Assembly (NCBI GenBank): GCA_048636595.1
Contig: JAIVWI010000007.1
Coordinates: 1 to 35,345 of the forward strand
Direction: 5' to 3'
DNA length: 35,345 bases
Source: JAJRRA01 sp048636595
Lineage (GTDB): Bacteria > Pseudomonadota > Gammaproteobacteria > Xanthomonadales > SZUA-36
The notes below the pieces were generated by a model that ran no database searches, was not told the origin of the DNA, and saw only the letters and a program-made list of their open reading frames with translations. The translations under genes and the position numbers were made by a program. This document shows, piece by piece, positions 8,379 to 16,456 of this stretch (positions within the stretch are counted from its first letter, which is position 1; every line of letters starts with the position of its first letter).

Positions 8379-10328
8379 ATGAGTGATCCCATCTGGTCCC
8401 CGGGGCCTGCACGCCGTCAGACGGCGAATATTCGCCGTTTCATGGACCAGGCGCGCAAGGAACTGGATCCGGAAATAGGCGAATACCGCGACCTGCACCG
8501 TTATTCGATTGAACACCCGGCCGAATTCTGGCGGAAGGTATGGGAGTTTTGCGAAGTTGTGGGGTACCCGGGCGAGACCATCGTCACTGACCTCGATAAA
8601 ATGCCGGGCGCGAGGTGGTTTCCGGCTGCACGCCTGAATTTTGCAGAAAACCTTCTGCGTTATCGTGACGACCAGACCGCCATCGTGTTCAAGTCTGAAG
8701 CAGGCGGGACGGCAGAAATCTCCTACCGGGAGTTATACCAGGCCGTAGCCAAAACAGCTGCCGCACTGAAAGCCCAGGGTGTCAAAACCGGTGACCGCGT
8801 CGCCGGCTACATGCCCAACCTGCCGGAAACCGTGATTGCGATGCTGGCGGCGACCAGCATCGGCGCCATCTGGTCCTCCTGTTCACCTGATTTTGGTATC
8901 GCCGGGGTTGTCGACCGCCTGGGCCAGATTCAACCGAGGGTACTATTTTGCGCCGCTGCTTACAGCTACAACGGCAAGACCTTTGATTGCCTGGACAAGG
9001 TACGGAGCATCATCAAGGCAATACCATCGATCGAGAAAACGGTGGTTGTGCCTTACATGAATCCGCAGGCGAAACTGAAGAAGATCAAAGACGCGGTATG
9101 GATGGATGATTTCATTGATAACGACGCGTCAGAGATTGAGTTCGTACGCCTGCCCTTCGACCACCCCGTTTATATCCTGTTCTCGTCCGGCACCACCGGT
9201 GTACCTAAATGCATCACGCACGGTGCGGGGGGCACACTGCTTCAGCACCTCAAGGAACTGGTCCTGCACAGCAACCTGAGGCGCTCCGACCGCATTTGTT
9301 ACTTCACCACCTGTGGCTGGATGATGTGGAACTGGCTGGTGAGCAGCCTGGCGGTCGGCGCAACCATGATTTTATACGAAGGTTCACCCTTTTATCCGTC
9401 CGCTGCAGCGATGTTCAATCTGATCGACGAATTTGGAGTTACCGTATTCGGCACCGGGGCGAAATCTATTTCAGCCTGGGAAAAAGCGGGTCTCAAACCG
9501 CGTGAATCCCACCAGCTCAATACGCTGGTTACGATACTTTCAACCGGTTCACCCCTGTCTCCGGAAAGTTTTGAATACGTGTACCGGGAAATCAAACCCA
9601 ACCTCTGCCTGTCTTCAATATCCGGCGGTACCGACATCGTTTCCTGTTTTGCTCTGGGCTGTCCCATTATTCCCGTTTACCGTGGCGAACTTCAGTGTGC
9701 CGGGCTCGGCATGGCGGTAGAGATACGGCGTGAAGACGGCAGCGTGGCGGACACCGATGAAACCGGTGAACTCTGCTGTACACTGCCTTTTCCCGCCATG
9801 CCGATCTATTTCTGGGGGGATGAAGACGGCAGCAAATACAAGGCTGCCTATTTTGAGAAATACCCGGGCGTCTGGGCACAGGGGGATTTCGCCAGGAAAA
9901 CAGGGCACGATGGATACGTGATCCATGGCCGTTCCGACGCCACCCTGAACCCGGGCGGTGTGCGCATTGGCACCGCGGAAATATACCGCCAGGTAGAAAA
10001 ACTGGATGAAGTACTGGAAAGCATTTGCGTGGGGCAGGATTGGGAAGACGATGTCCGCGTGGTGCTGTTCGTCAATCTGCGCGAGGGTATCGAGCTTAAC
10101 GATGATCTGCAGGACCGGATCAGGAAAACCATAAGGCAGAACACCACCCCCCGCCACGTGCCGGCCCGTATCGTACAAGTGACGGATATTCCCAGGACCA
10201 TCAGTGGCAAGATCGTGGAACTCGCCGTGCGCAACGTGATCCACGGCCGGCCCGTGACCAATGCAGACGCACTGGCAAACCCAAAGGCGCTTGATCTGTA
10301 CCAGCATTTGCCTGAACTCGAGACCTGA
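8379..10328 (+). CDS. Acetoacetyl-CoA synthetase (acetoacetate-CoA ligase)
   Basis: Activates acetoacetate with ATP and CoA, a step in ketone-body and leucine carbon use and in recovering acetoacetate for thiolase. The 649-aa protein is an ANL-family adenylating enzyme. It has the P-loop-like motif FSSGTTGVPKCITHG, the aromatic motif TTCGWMMWNWL, the Asp-containing hinge GRSDATLNPGGVRIGT, and the C-terminal catalytic lysine at about residue 611 in RTISGKIVE. The N-terminal ACS extension is present (FRRFMDQ-like text and the EHPAEFWRKVWEF region), and the overall length and KCITHGAGG segment fit acetoacetyl-CoA synthetase better than acetyl-CoA synthetase. Its position after etfBA suggests a catabolic setting (leucine or fatty acids). 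The substrate is inferred from family resemblance. Confidence 0.92.
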   Translation: MSDPIWSPGPARRQTANIRRFMDQARKELDPEIGEYRDLHRYSIEHPAEFWRKVWEFCEVVGYPGETIVTDLDKMPGARWFPAARLNFAENLLRYRDDQTAIVFKSEAGGTAEISYRELYQAVAKTAAALKAQGVKTGDRVAGYMPNLPETVIAMLAATSIGAIWSSCSPDFGIAGVVDRLGQIQPRVLFCAAAYSYNGKTFDCLDKVRSIIKAIPSIEKTVVVPYMNPQAKLKKIKDAVWMDDFIDNDASEIEFVRLPFDHPVYILFSSGTTGVPKCITHGAGGTLLQHLKELVLHSNLRRSDRICYFTTCGWMMWNWLVSSLAVGATMILYEGSPFYPSAAAMFNLIDEFGVTVFGTGAKSISAWEKAGLKPRESHQLNTLVTILSTGSPLSPESFEYVYREIKPNLCLSSISGGTDIVSCFALGCPIIPVYRGELQCAGLGMAVEIRREDGSVADTDETGELCCTLPFPAMPIYFWGDEDGSKYKAAYFEKYPGVWAQGDFARKTGHDGYVIHGRSDATLNPGGVRIGTAEIYRQVEKLDEVLESICVGQDWEDDVRVVLFVNLREGIELNDDLQDRIRKTIRQNTTPRHVPARIVQVTDIPRTISGKIVELAVRNVIHGRPVTNADALANPKALDLYQHLPELET

Positions 10329-10344
10329 AGTGAGAAAAGGCAAG

Positions 10345-11340
10345 ATGTGGACTGGTTTGCACGTTACATACCAAACGGAAGCGGCCTGCCATTGGCTGGA
10401 GACCGGCGATGATGTGCTGGCAGTTTTCGAGTTTGGACGCTCTCCCCTTGAGTCAAATAACGCACGGCATGTGCCTGTGGCTCTGCGGCAACTGGGTGGA
10501 CCTCCCCAGGTTGAAGTCTGGCGCTGCCAGGGCCCGATCAAGAGTGGAACCTGGGATCTGCTGAAATTTGCCCAGGGAGAACAACTGACCATGGGCCATA
10601 TCGCCCTCGACCTGCGCATCCACGGGGACATGCGGACAGCCAGCCGTAAAGCCTACGATATTCTGCAATCTTATCTGCAACAGTCACCCCACCAATGGCC
10701 ACTGAAAATCTGGAACTATATCCCGGGAATCAACCAGGGAACGGGGGACGAGGAACATTACCGCCAATTCTGTCTCGGCCGGGCGGATTCCGTATTGATC
10801 GCCCCCGGAGATCATCCGCCCCTGCCTGCAGCGACGGCCATTGGCGCGCCACTTGATGAGCCGGCTCTGCAAATCTATTTCCTGGCTGCCGCCCTGCCCG
10901 GACTGGATGTGGAAAACCCGCGTCAAGTCAGCGCCTGGCGATACCCGCGCCAGTACGGTCCCAGGAGCCCCCTGTTTTCCCGCGGTACGATTTTCCGGCT
11001 TAACGGCTCCCGTCAATTCCTGATTTCAGGCACGGCCAGCGTGATTGGTCACCAGACCCACCACGAAAACCAGGTCGCCAGCCAGTTAAGCGAATCCTTG
11101 CGCAATGTTAATAGCCTGTTGGAAGAAGGCCACCGGCAGATGGGCGGTTCCCACGCCCGCCTGGACCGCAATGGAATCCTGAAGGTGTACATTCGCCATC
11201 CGGAAGACCTGGAACCGGTCCGCCAGGCCCTGGAAAGTGAAGCGCCTGCAGAAACCCCCAGGATCTACCTGCAAGGAGATATCTGCCGCAGCAACCTGTT
11301 AACCGAAATCGACGGCATGGTCTACTGCAGCTCGACTTGA
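10345..11340 (+). CDS. Chorismatase-like protein of the FkbO/Hyg5/XanB2 family
   Basis: Members hydrolyse chorismate to dihydroxycyclohexadienoate, 3-hydroxybenzoate or a 3-/4-hydroxybenzoate mix. XanB2 in Xanthomonas supplies 3-hydroxybenzoate for xanthomonadin and 4-hydroxybenzoate for ubiquinone. From ATG 10345 the protein has 331 aa, the usual size. Family-like segments are IWNYIPGIN...GDEEHYRQFCLGRA (about 120-150), NPRQVSAWRYPRQYGPRSPLFSRG (about 190-215) and LISGTASVIGHQ (about 230-240). The start is uncertain: the frame stays open back to 10261, GTG 10330 is possible, and ATG 10345 is chosen because GAAAAGG lies just before it and outside the upstream gene. It follows acetoacetyl-CoA synthetase by 16 bases. 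Which product it makes cannot be told from sequence alone. Confidence 0.8.
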   Translation: MWTGLHVTYQTEAACHWLETGDDVLAVFEFGRSPLESNNARHVPVALRQLGGPPQVEVWRCQGPIKSGTWDLLKFAQGEQLTMGHIALDLRIHGDMRTASRKAYDILQSYLQQSPHQWPLKIWNYIPGINQGTGDEEHYRQFCLGRADSVLIAPGDHPPLPAATAIGAPLDEPALQIYFLAAALPGLDVENPRQVSAWRYPRQYGPRSPLFSRGTIFRLNGSRQFLISGTASVIGHQTHHENQVASQLSESLRNVNSLLEEGHRQMGGSHARLDRNGILKVYIRHPEDLEPVRQALESEAPAETPRIYLQGDICRSNLLTEIDGMVYCSST

Positions 11341-11437
11341 TCTGACCCCGGCTCTGGGAGATCGTGACTTCTGTCACTGGTGTGTTATTGGTGAAATCCC
11401 CAATTATTGAATAAGATGATCAGAGGAGGAGAAGCGT

Positions 11438-11665
11438 ATGAGCATGTGGACAGCTATTGCCTTGATTGCCATTGTGAGCATCGCCGCCAGCGCATGGCGG
11501 AAAAAGGAGTCTCGCGAAGACAGTAAACAGGTCCAGGAACTCAATGACCGTGTTGATGCACTGGAGCGGGACCTGGGAGAACGGATCGAAACGCTGGAAC
11601 GAATCGTTACCGACAGCAAGGAAAACCTGAAGCGGCAATTCGATCACCTGGACAAAACGGGTTAG
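11438..11665 (+). CDS. Small PspB-like membrane protein
   Basis: A 75-aa protein with one N-terminal membrane helix (about residues 3-19, MWTAIALIAIVSIAASAW), then a basic stretch and a charged coiled coil with heptad-like leucines (DRVDALERDLGERIETLERIVTD). This architecture resembles PspB, which at the inner membrane helps PspC relieve PspA-held activation. The resemblance is architectural plus a short LERIVTD-like stretch, so homology is tentative. The ribosome-binding site AGGAGGAG precedes the ATG. It ends three bases from the convergent response-regulator stop. No pspA, pspC or pspF lies in the window. Confidence 0.6.
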   Translation: MSMWTAIALIAIVSIAASAWRKKESREDSKQVQELNDRVDALERDLGERIETLERIVTDSKENLKRQFDHLDKTG

Positions 11666-11668
11666 CGC

Positions 11669-12310
11669 CTATATCTGACCCAGCTCGAAAGCTTTGAGGA
11701 CGGCGCGTGTGCGGTCGCGTACACCCATCTTTGAAAGGATATTGGATACATGGTTCTTGACCGTGCCCTCGGCCACGCCCAGTGAATTGGCAATTTCCTT
11801 GTTGCTGTAGCCGCCCGCCATCAGGCGCAGAATTTCTGTCTCACGTTCGGTCAGCGGGTCCGGTTGTTCCAGGCTGTAGAAATCAGTCTGCAGATTCTCC
11901 AGCCCCTTCAACAGCCTTTGGGTGACGGCGGGTTTTACCACGGTACCCCCCTCCGCGACGGTTTTGACGGCATTGACGAGCTCGGCGAGAGAAACGTCTT
12001 TGAGCAGGTAACCTTTGGCGCCTGCCTTGATGCCTGCAAGCACCAATTCATGGTCGTCAAAGGTGGTCAGTATGATGGTAGGCGGCAGTTTATCCGCCTT
12101 CGAAAGTTCCTTGAGCACATCGAGGCCCGACAGTCCCGGCATGCGCATGTCCAGCAGCACAACATCCGGCTGGTTTTCCGGAATGGTTCTGATGGCCTCG
12201 GCGCCATCTACAGCTTCAGCAATAACTTCAATTTCTTCCGATAACTCCAGCAGGCTGCGAACACCCTTGCGCACCAGGTTCTGGTCATCGACCAGCATTA
12301 CTTTGATCAT
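11669..12310 (-). CDS. NarL/FixJ-type response regulator with LuxR helix-turn-helix
   Basis: 213-aa transcription regulator. The receiver domain (1-115) has the acidic pair D8/D9 and phospho-acceptor Asp54 (LLDMRMPG), a conserved Thr (LTTFDD) and Lys (YLLKD). The C-terminal LuxR-type DNA-binding domain (about 150-210) starts at LTERETEILRLMAGGYSNKEIA and continues with the recognition helix AEGTVKNHVSNILSKMGV. The cognate kinase gene ends three bases upstream on the same strand, so the two form an operon and a signalling pair. Target genes are unknown; the facing PspB-like gene is a neighbour but shows no proven link. Confidence 0.95.
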   Translation of the reverse strand: MIKVMLVDDQNLVRKGVRSLLELSEEIEVIAEAVDGAEAIRTIPENQPDVVLLDMRMPGLSGLDVLKELSKADKLPPTIILTTFDDHELVLAGIKAGAKGYLLKDVSLAELVNAVKTVAEGGTVVKPAVTQRLLKGLENLQTDFYSLEQPDPLTERETEILRLMAGGYSNKEIANSLGVAEGTVKNHVSNILSKMGVRDRTRAVLKAFELGQI

Positions 12311-12313
12311 GTC

Positions 12314-13483
12314 TTAGGGCCTCTCAACACTTGCCTCCATGGGTACCCAGGCGCGCAGGGCAAAGCCTGCTCCCGGACTCGTCTCTATCCTGAGTTCACC
12401 GCCAAGCTGCTTCAAACGCTCGGCCATTCCTTTCAAACCGTTGCCGGCCTCAACCGCATCCACACCGCGCCCGTCATCACGGGCGATCATGGCGACACCA
12501 TTCTCATCCGGAACCAGGCTGATCCACAGGTTCCTGGCCCGGGCATGGCGCACACTGTTGGTAATCATCTCCTGGGCGCAGCGCAACAGGACCTGGGCAC
12601 GCAGGGGATCGGTCATAGACAGTTCCATGGGCAGATCAAGGTGGATACGGGGTTCAGGGACGCCTTCCACCAGTGTGCGCAGCGCTGAGGCCAGTTCAAC
12701 CTTGTCATCGTCACGCATGTCGCTCACCACTTCCCGGACATCCACCAGCAATAACTTTGCGAGGGAATGGGCCTGTTGCACATGCTCCAGCCCCTTCCCT
12801 TCGACCAGGTGGGTGGCGACTTCCAGGTTAAGCGTCAATGCCGTCAAGTGATGGCCCACGAGATCATGCAGTTCCCGTGCGATGCGAACCCGTTCCGCGA
12901 TCCGTGTATTTTCCGCCAGCAAGGCCTGCGTGGCTCTTAATTCCGAGTTTACTTTGCGCAGTTCATCACGCGCCGCGTTCTGGCGCAAAGCAACCACGCC
13001 GCTCATGAATGCAAACAGGGAGATACCAAGAAACAGGCCGCCCGTCAATGCCGCAAATTTGAAAGCAATATCAGGAATGTTGCTGAGTACGGCCACCAGC
13101 AGCACATTTTGTCCGACCAGCCAAATCATCGCTGGCGCCGGCGCCAGCATCCAAGGCAAAAGCCCGGCTACAATCAACAGAAGAATACCACCCAGGGCCG
13201 TCTCAGCCATCATGCTTATGCCCAGGGCGCAAGCAGTGAGCAACGAAACTGTAAGGAGGCGATACGGGAGCGTGGACCTGACGGGCAGCACCCTGACCTG
13301 GTTCCAGTAAATCAAGCCAAAACCCAGGTACATTACCCACCAGGCTGCATACTGAATGGACGGTAGCGGCTCATCGTGCCAGTAGCGCGTCAGGAACAAG
13401 GGAATCGAAGCACACAGCCAGGTAAACAGCCCCGCATAGCGCAATAACTCAATCGGTTGGTGTTTGCTTTCAGACGATCCCAT
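12314..13483 (-). CDS. Sensor histidine kinase, HisKA_3 (NarX/DesK-like) family
   Basis: Membrane kinase partner of the downstream response regulator. From ATG 13483 it has 389 aa. Its N-terminal half is a bundle of about five or six hydrophobic helices with no sizeable periplasmic domain, so it probably senses within or at the membrane. A dimerisation helix carries phospho-acceptor His206 in ARELHDLVGHHLTALTLNLE, typical of HisKA_3, followed by an ATPase domain with ITNSVRHARA (N box) and DDGRGVD/GNGLKGMAERL (G boxes). The frame is open to a TTG at 13504; ATG 13483 is preferred because an ACGGA lies just upstream and TTG starts are rare. The signal is unknown. Confidence 0.92.
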   Translation of the reverse strand: MGSSESKHQPIELLRYAGLFTWLCASIPLFLTRYWHDEPLPSIQYAAWWVMYLGFGLIYWNQVRVLPVRSTLPYRLLTVSLLTACALGISMMAETALGGILLLIVAGLLPWMLAPAPAMIWLVGQNVLLVAVLSNIPDIAFKFAALTGGLFLGISLFAFMSGVVALRQNAARDELRKVNSELRATQALLAENTRIAERVRIARELHDLVGHHLTALTLNLEVATHLVEGKGLEHVQQAHSLAKLLLVDVREVVSDMRDDDKVELASALRTLVEGVPEPRIHLDLPMELSMTDPLRAQVLLRCAQEMITNSVRHARARNLWISLVPDENGVAMIARDDGRGVDAVEAGNGLKGMAERLKQLGGELRIETSPGAGFALRAWVPMEASVERP

Positions 13484-13540
13484 ATTTCCGTGCACTGTGA
13501 ACAAGGTCTCACATTATAGATACGGTCTAGTTTAACCTAC

Positions 13541-13628
13541 TGTAAGAGGTCGCTTGCGGCCGAATTTTGAATGTTTTATTTTGCATACGATTTAAACAGA
13601 GCCCTTCGGCCGCAAGCGACCTCTTACA
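13541..13628. repeat. REP-like inverted repeat, copy 1
   Basis: Two perfect 22-bp inverted arms, 13541-13562 and 13607-13628, separated by a 44-base AT-rich loop. Each arm starts TGTAAGAGG and has the CGCTTGCGGCCG core. It lies in the divergent intergenic space between the sensor kinase and the HExxH gene. The arms share the TGTAAGAG...CTTG...CG pattern with copies at 14744-14805 and 24368-24427. The style recalls Pseudomonas REP sequences, but a miniature transposable element with terminal repeats is another reading. Confidence 0.85.
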
Positions 13629-13674
13629 ATTGCGCACAGGACGCATTCCCGCATAAAGGACCTTTAACTTATTT

Positions 13675-14187
13675 ATGACGAGCGAAACAACAAACCACGT
13701 CACTCGATTCTCGGACAGCGACAGATACTCGCTGGCCCTGCTGTTGGATCGTTATGGACTGGTCCCCGAGTTGGTGGGTTCAAACATGGAAATCCATGGT
13801 TCATACTGGGGGGGCGAGGAAGCGGGGTTGGTGGGAAACAAACTCGTGCTGCGTAAAGACACCCCGGTGCATTCCGCGCTGCATGAGGCCTGTCACTACA
13901 TTTGCATGGACGAAAAGAGGCGCGCGGGCCTGGACACCGATGCAGGCGGTGATTATGACGAAGAAAATGCCGTCTGCTATCTTCAGATCTTACTGGCCGA
14001 TGAACTGCCGGGGTTTGGCCGGGAACAAATGCTCAGCGACATGGATGCCTGGGGCTATACATTCAGGCTGGGTTCCGCCCGGGCGTGGTTCGCAGAGGAC
14101 GCAGGGGACGCACGGGCCTGGTTGCTTTCAGCAGGTATAATTTCCACCTCCGGCAAACCGACTTTCAAAATCAGGGGAAAAGGCTAG
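13675..14187 (+). CDS. Small HExxH metallopeptidase-like protein, function unknown
   Basis: 170-aa soluble protein, no signal peptide. A zinc-binding HExxH motif occurs at 70-74 (HEACH) in a predicted helix SALHEACHYICMDE. About 20 residues on, DYDEENAVCYLQ carries acidic residues (E96/E97) that could supply a third ligand as in gluzincins. The sequence resembles conserved uncharacterised proteobacterial proteins, but I cannot assign a substrate. AAAGGA lies about 15 bases upstream of ATG 13675, farther than usual, so the start is only moderately sure. It is followed three bases later by a GNAT acetyltransferase and is probably co-transcribed with it. Confidence 0.75.
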   Translation: MTSETTNHVTRFSDSDRYSLALLLDRYGLVPELVGSNMEIHGSYWGGEEAGLVGNKLVLRKDTPVHSALHEACHYICMDEKRRAGLDTDAGGDYDEENAVCYLQILLADELPGFGREQMLSDMDAWGYTFRLGSARAWFAEDAGDARAWLLSAGIISTSGKPTFKIRGKG

Positions 14188-14190
14188 ACC

Positions 14191-14748
14191 ATGGCAAACA
14201 ACAACAAAACAGACCCACCTCTGCTGACCACTGCAAGGCTTCGACTGCGCGGCATCAACGAGACCGATTCAGATGATTTGTACGCGATTTATTCCGACGT
14301 GAAAACACTTGAATACTGGGGGCAGGACCCCGTTCAGTCTCCTGCCGAGGCCTGGAAAAAGATCAAGGAGAACATGAAATCGGTTGAAGATGGGACCGCT
14401 ATCCTGTGGGGTATCGCGCTCAGGGACAGCAATCGGTTGATTGGCACCTGCACCCTCTTCAAGATCAACCAGCAAAACAAAAATGGTGAAGCAGGCTATA
14501 TTCTGAACCGTACTTACTGGGGCAAAGGGTTGATGACCGAAGCCATGGGCAGTGTGTTTGACTACGCTTTCAACGACCTGGATTTTCACCGCCTGGAAGC
14601 AGACACAGACCCAAAAAACGTTGCCAGCCTGGCCTTATTGGAAAAGTTCGGATTCCAGCGGGAAGGCTATTTTCGCGAGCGCTGGTTCGTGCACGGAAAA
14701 TGGCACGACTCCGTCATGCTGGGTTTATTACGAAGCGACTATCTGTAA
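14191..14748 (+). CDS. GNAT N-acetyltransferase, RimJ/RimL-like
   Basis: 185-aa acetyltransferase of the Acetyltransf_3 type, which acetylates ribosomal protein N termini or small molecules with acetyl-CoA. Visible: N-terminal LLTTARLRLRGINETD, beta strand GEAGYILNRTYWGKGLMTEA (acetyl-CoA-binding pattern with GKG), then HRLEADTDPKNVASLALLEKFGF and REGYFRERW, all typical of this subfamily. It starts three bases after the HExxH gene. Its TAA stop lies inside the left arm of a REP-like palindrome (TGTAAGAG at 14744). The substrate cannot be predicted. Confidence 0.88.
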   Translation: MANNNKTDPPLLTTARLRLRGINETDSDDLYAIYSDVKTLEYWGQDPVQSPAEAWKKIKENMKSVEDGTAILWGIALRDSNRLIGTCTLFKINQQNKNGEAGYILNRTYWGKGLMTEAMGSVFDYAFNDLDFHRLEADTDPKNVASLALLEKFGFQREGYFRERWFVHGKWHDSVMLGLLRSDYL

Positions 14749-14805
14749 GAGCCCGCTTGCGGGCGACATGCCCTGGGACGCGTCGCCCGCAAGCGGGCTC
14801 TTACA
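14744..14805. repeat. REP-like inverted repeat, copy 2 (probable bidirectional terminator)
   Basis: Perfect 23-bp inverted arms at 14744-14766 and 14783-14805 with a 16-base loop. Core of each arm: TGTAAGAGCCCGCTTGCGGG. It sits between two convergent genes and includes the stop codon of the upstream acetyltransferase. It could end transcription from both sides. It is the same repeat family as 13541-13628. Confidence 0.88.
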
Positions 14806-14820
14806 ATCACGCGTAAGCGT

Positions 14821-15240
14821 TTAAAAGGGCAGCATGCCTCTTTGCCACGCCAGGGCGGCGGCGGCGAGAAGGCCCGCAACGATAAGCCAGAGCAGATAAC
14901 TCTTTTTCGGCTGCAAGGCTTCGCTGGTCAATACTTTCTGTGGCCTCAGCCCCGGTGCCTGGAGCACCCAGCGGCAGTTGGCGATACGGATTTCATCCCC
15001 GCTGACCAGGCTGGCTCGCTCAACCGGCTCACCGTTAAGCAGTGTTGCGCCCGGTAAACCCAGGTTGCGGAGGATCAGCGAGCCATCCTCCTCGATAATC
15101 TCCGCGTGCTGCATTCCGGCCCCGTCACTGTCGATACGAACGTCGCAATCTTCTGCGCTGCCTATCAGTGTCCTGTCCCCAAGCGTGAAAGACTGGTCGA
15201 TGACTGCGCCGGATGCGCCTTTTAGCCGGTAATTGCTCAT
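14821..15240 (-). CDS. FHA-domain protein with C-terminal membrane anchor
   Basis: 139 aa. Residues about 20-95 form a forkhead-associated domain, which binds phosphothreonine peptides: the core TLIGSAEDCDVRID, then MQHAEIIEEDGSLILRNLG, ATLLNG and VSGDEIRIANCRWVL follow the family pattern. The usual Arg of the GR motif is absent, since the sequence reads IGSAEDCD, and the usual SxxH is MQHA. Phosphothreonine binding may therefore be altered. A single hydrophobic helix (about 115-132) lies near the C terminus with a short tail. It overlaps ispF by four bases (ATGA), so it is the last gene of the pyrG-to-ispF run. Its partner is unknown. Confidence 0.82.
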   Translation of the reverse strand: MSNYRLKGASGAVIDQSFTLGDRTLIGSAEDCDVRIDSDGAGMQHAEIIEEDGSLILRNLGLPGATLLNGEPVERASLVSGDEIRIANCRWVLQAPGLRPQKVLTSEALQPKKSYLLWLIVAGLLAAAALAWQRGMLPF

Positions 15241-15719
15241 TCTTCAGCCTGGATTAAGACTACCGCAAGGGCTGCAATGCCTTCACCCCTGCCGCAGAAA
15301 CCCAGTTGCTCCGTCGTCGTGGCCTTGACCGAAACCACGCTGACTGGAATGCCCAGTACATCAGCAAGGGTCTCGCGCATGTCGCTGACATGCGGCCCGA
15401 TACGGGGTGATTCACAGGCGATGGTCAGATCGAGATTAACCAGTTGCCAGCCCTGCTCAGCCAGCAAATCACGAACTTTTACCAGCAGAACGGAGCTATC
15501 CGCATCCCGCCACTGCTCATCACCGGGCGGGAAGTGCTGTCCGATGTCACCCTGGGCGGAAGCCCCGAGCATGGCATCGCACAGGGCATGGATCGCAACA
15601 TCACCATCGGAGTGCGCCGCCAGGCCCCGGTCATGGCGTAAACGAACACCACAGAGCATGACATGATCGCCATCGGTGAAAGCGTGAACGTCCAGGCCCT
15701 GTCCAATCCGGAATTGCAT
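15237..15719 (-). CDS. ispF: 2-C-methyl-D-erythritol 2,4-cyclodiphosphate synthase
   Basis: Cyclises CDP-methylerythritol 2-phosphate in the non-mevalonate isoprenoid pathway. The 160-aa protein matches the family. Metal ligands Asp10 and His12 (GLDVHAF) and His44 (HSDGDVAIHAL) are present, and C-terminal KATTTEQLGFCGRGEGIAA is intact. It follows ispD by one base and overlaps the FHA gene by four. Consecutive ispD-ispF is the usual arrangement. Confidence 0.97.
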   Translation of the reverse strand: MQFRIGQGLDVHAFTDGDHVMLCGVRLRHDRGLAAHSDGDVAIHALCDAMLGASAQGDIGQHFPPGDEQWRDADSSVLLVKVRDLLAEQGWQLVNLDLTIACESPRIGPHVSDMRETLADVLGIPVSVVSVKATTTEQLGFCGRGEGIAALAVVLIQAEE

Positions 15720-15720
15720 G

Positions 15721-16431
15721 TTATTGTTCCGTAACCATCATATTCCGCAGGATAAATTCCGCCAGGGCGAGGTCTTCAGTACCGGTAATCTTGATATTGC
15801 TGGTGGAGCCCTCAACCAGCAAGGGGTGAACTCCCGCACTTTCCATGGCAGCAGCCTCATCCGTCGGCGTTAGGCCCGATGCCAGGCTGGAAACGAGGTT
15901 TGTAAATAATTGCTCAAACCGGAATAACTGGGGCGTTTGCGCCGACCAGTAGCGTGTGCGGTCCACCGTCGAGTCGATAAACCCGTTTTCATCCGCCAGC
16001 TTCAGGGTATCGCTGACCGGCACGGCCAGGATTGCACCACTTTCACTGGCCAAACCGCGGGTCAGTAAATCATTAAGCGAGGAAGCCGACAGGCATGGCC
16101 TGGCGGCGTCGTGGACCAGCACCCATTCACAAGCCGGGTCATTTTCCCGGATGAATCGCAAACCATTCATAACGGTTTGCGCACGGCTGTCGCCACCCGT
16201 CACGGTTGTGACATCCGGATAAATGGGACGGATCAGGTCGTCATAAATCCCGTCATCCGGCGCCAGCGCTACGGTCACCTGGTTTACTGCAGGGTGTTTG
16301 CGGACGGCTGCAATGCTGTGCGCCATCACGGGCTGGCCCATCAGGTGCGTGTACTGTTTCAGCATGGTGCCGCCGAATCGGACGCTCCGGCCCGCAGCCG
16401 GAATCAGTGCATGTACTTTCGGCTCGTTCAT
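15721..16431 (-). CDS. ispD: 2-C-methyl-D-erythritol 4-phosphate cytidylyltransferase
   Basis: Transfers CMP to methylerythritol phosphate, the step two before IspF. From ATG 16431 it has 236 aa, the usual size. The nucleotide-binding start HALIPAAGRSVRFGGTMLKQY is slightly divergent from the common AAGxGxRM. WVLVHDAARPCLS and the C-terminal GSTSNIKITGTEDLALAE match the family. The frame is open to 16485, but that would overlap ftsB; ATG 16431 has GGGAG just upstream. Confidence 0.95.
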   Translation of the reverse strand: MNEPKVHALIPAAGRSVRFGGTMLKQYTHLMGQPVMAHSIAAVRKHPAVNQVTVALAPDDGIYDDLIRPIYPDVTTVTGGDSRAQTVMNGLRFIRENDPACEWVLVHDAARPCLSASSLNDLLTRGLASESGAILAVPVSDTLKLADENGFIDSTVDRTRYWSAQTPQLFRFEQLFTNLVSSLASGLTPTDEAAAMESAGVHPLLVEGSTSNIKITGTEDLALAEFILRNMMVTEQ

Positions 16432-16456
16432 AATCCCTGGCTCCCGTTCACAAACA

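Noticed and set aside
9615..10631. Open frame of 338 codons on the minus strand
   Set aside because: Lies opposite acetoacetyl-CoA synthetase and the chorismatase start, with no family features; a shadow of the real genes.
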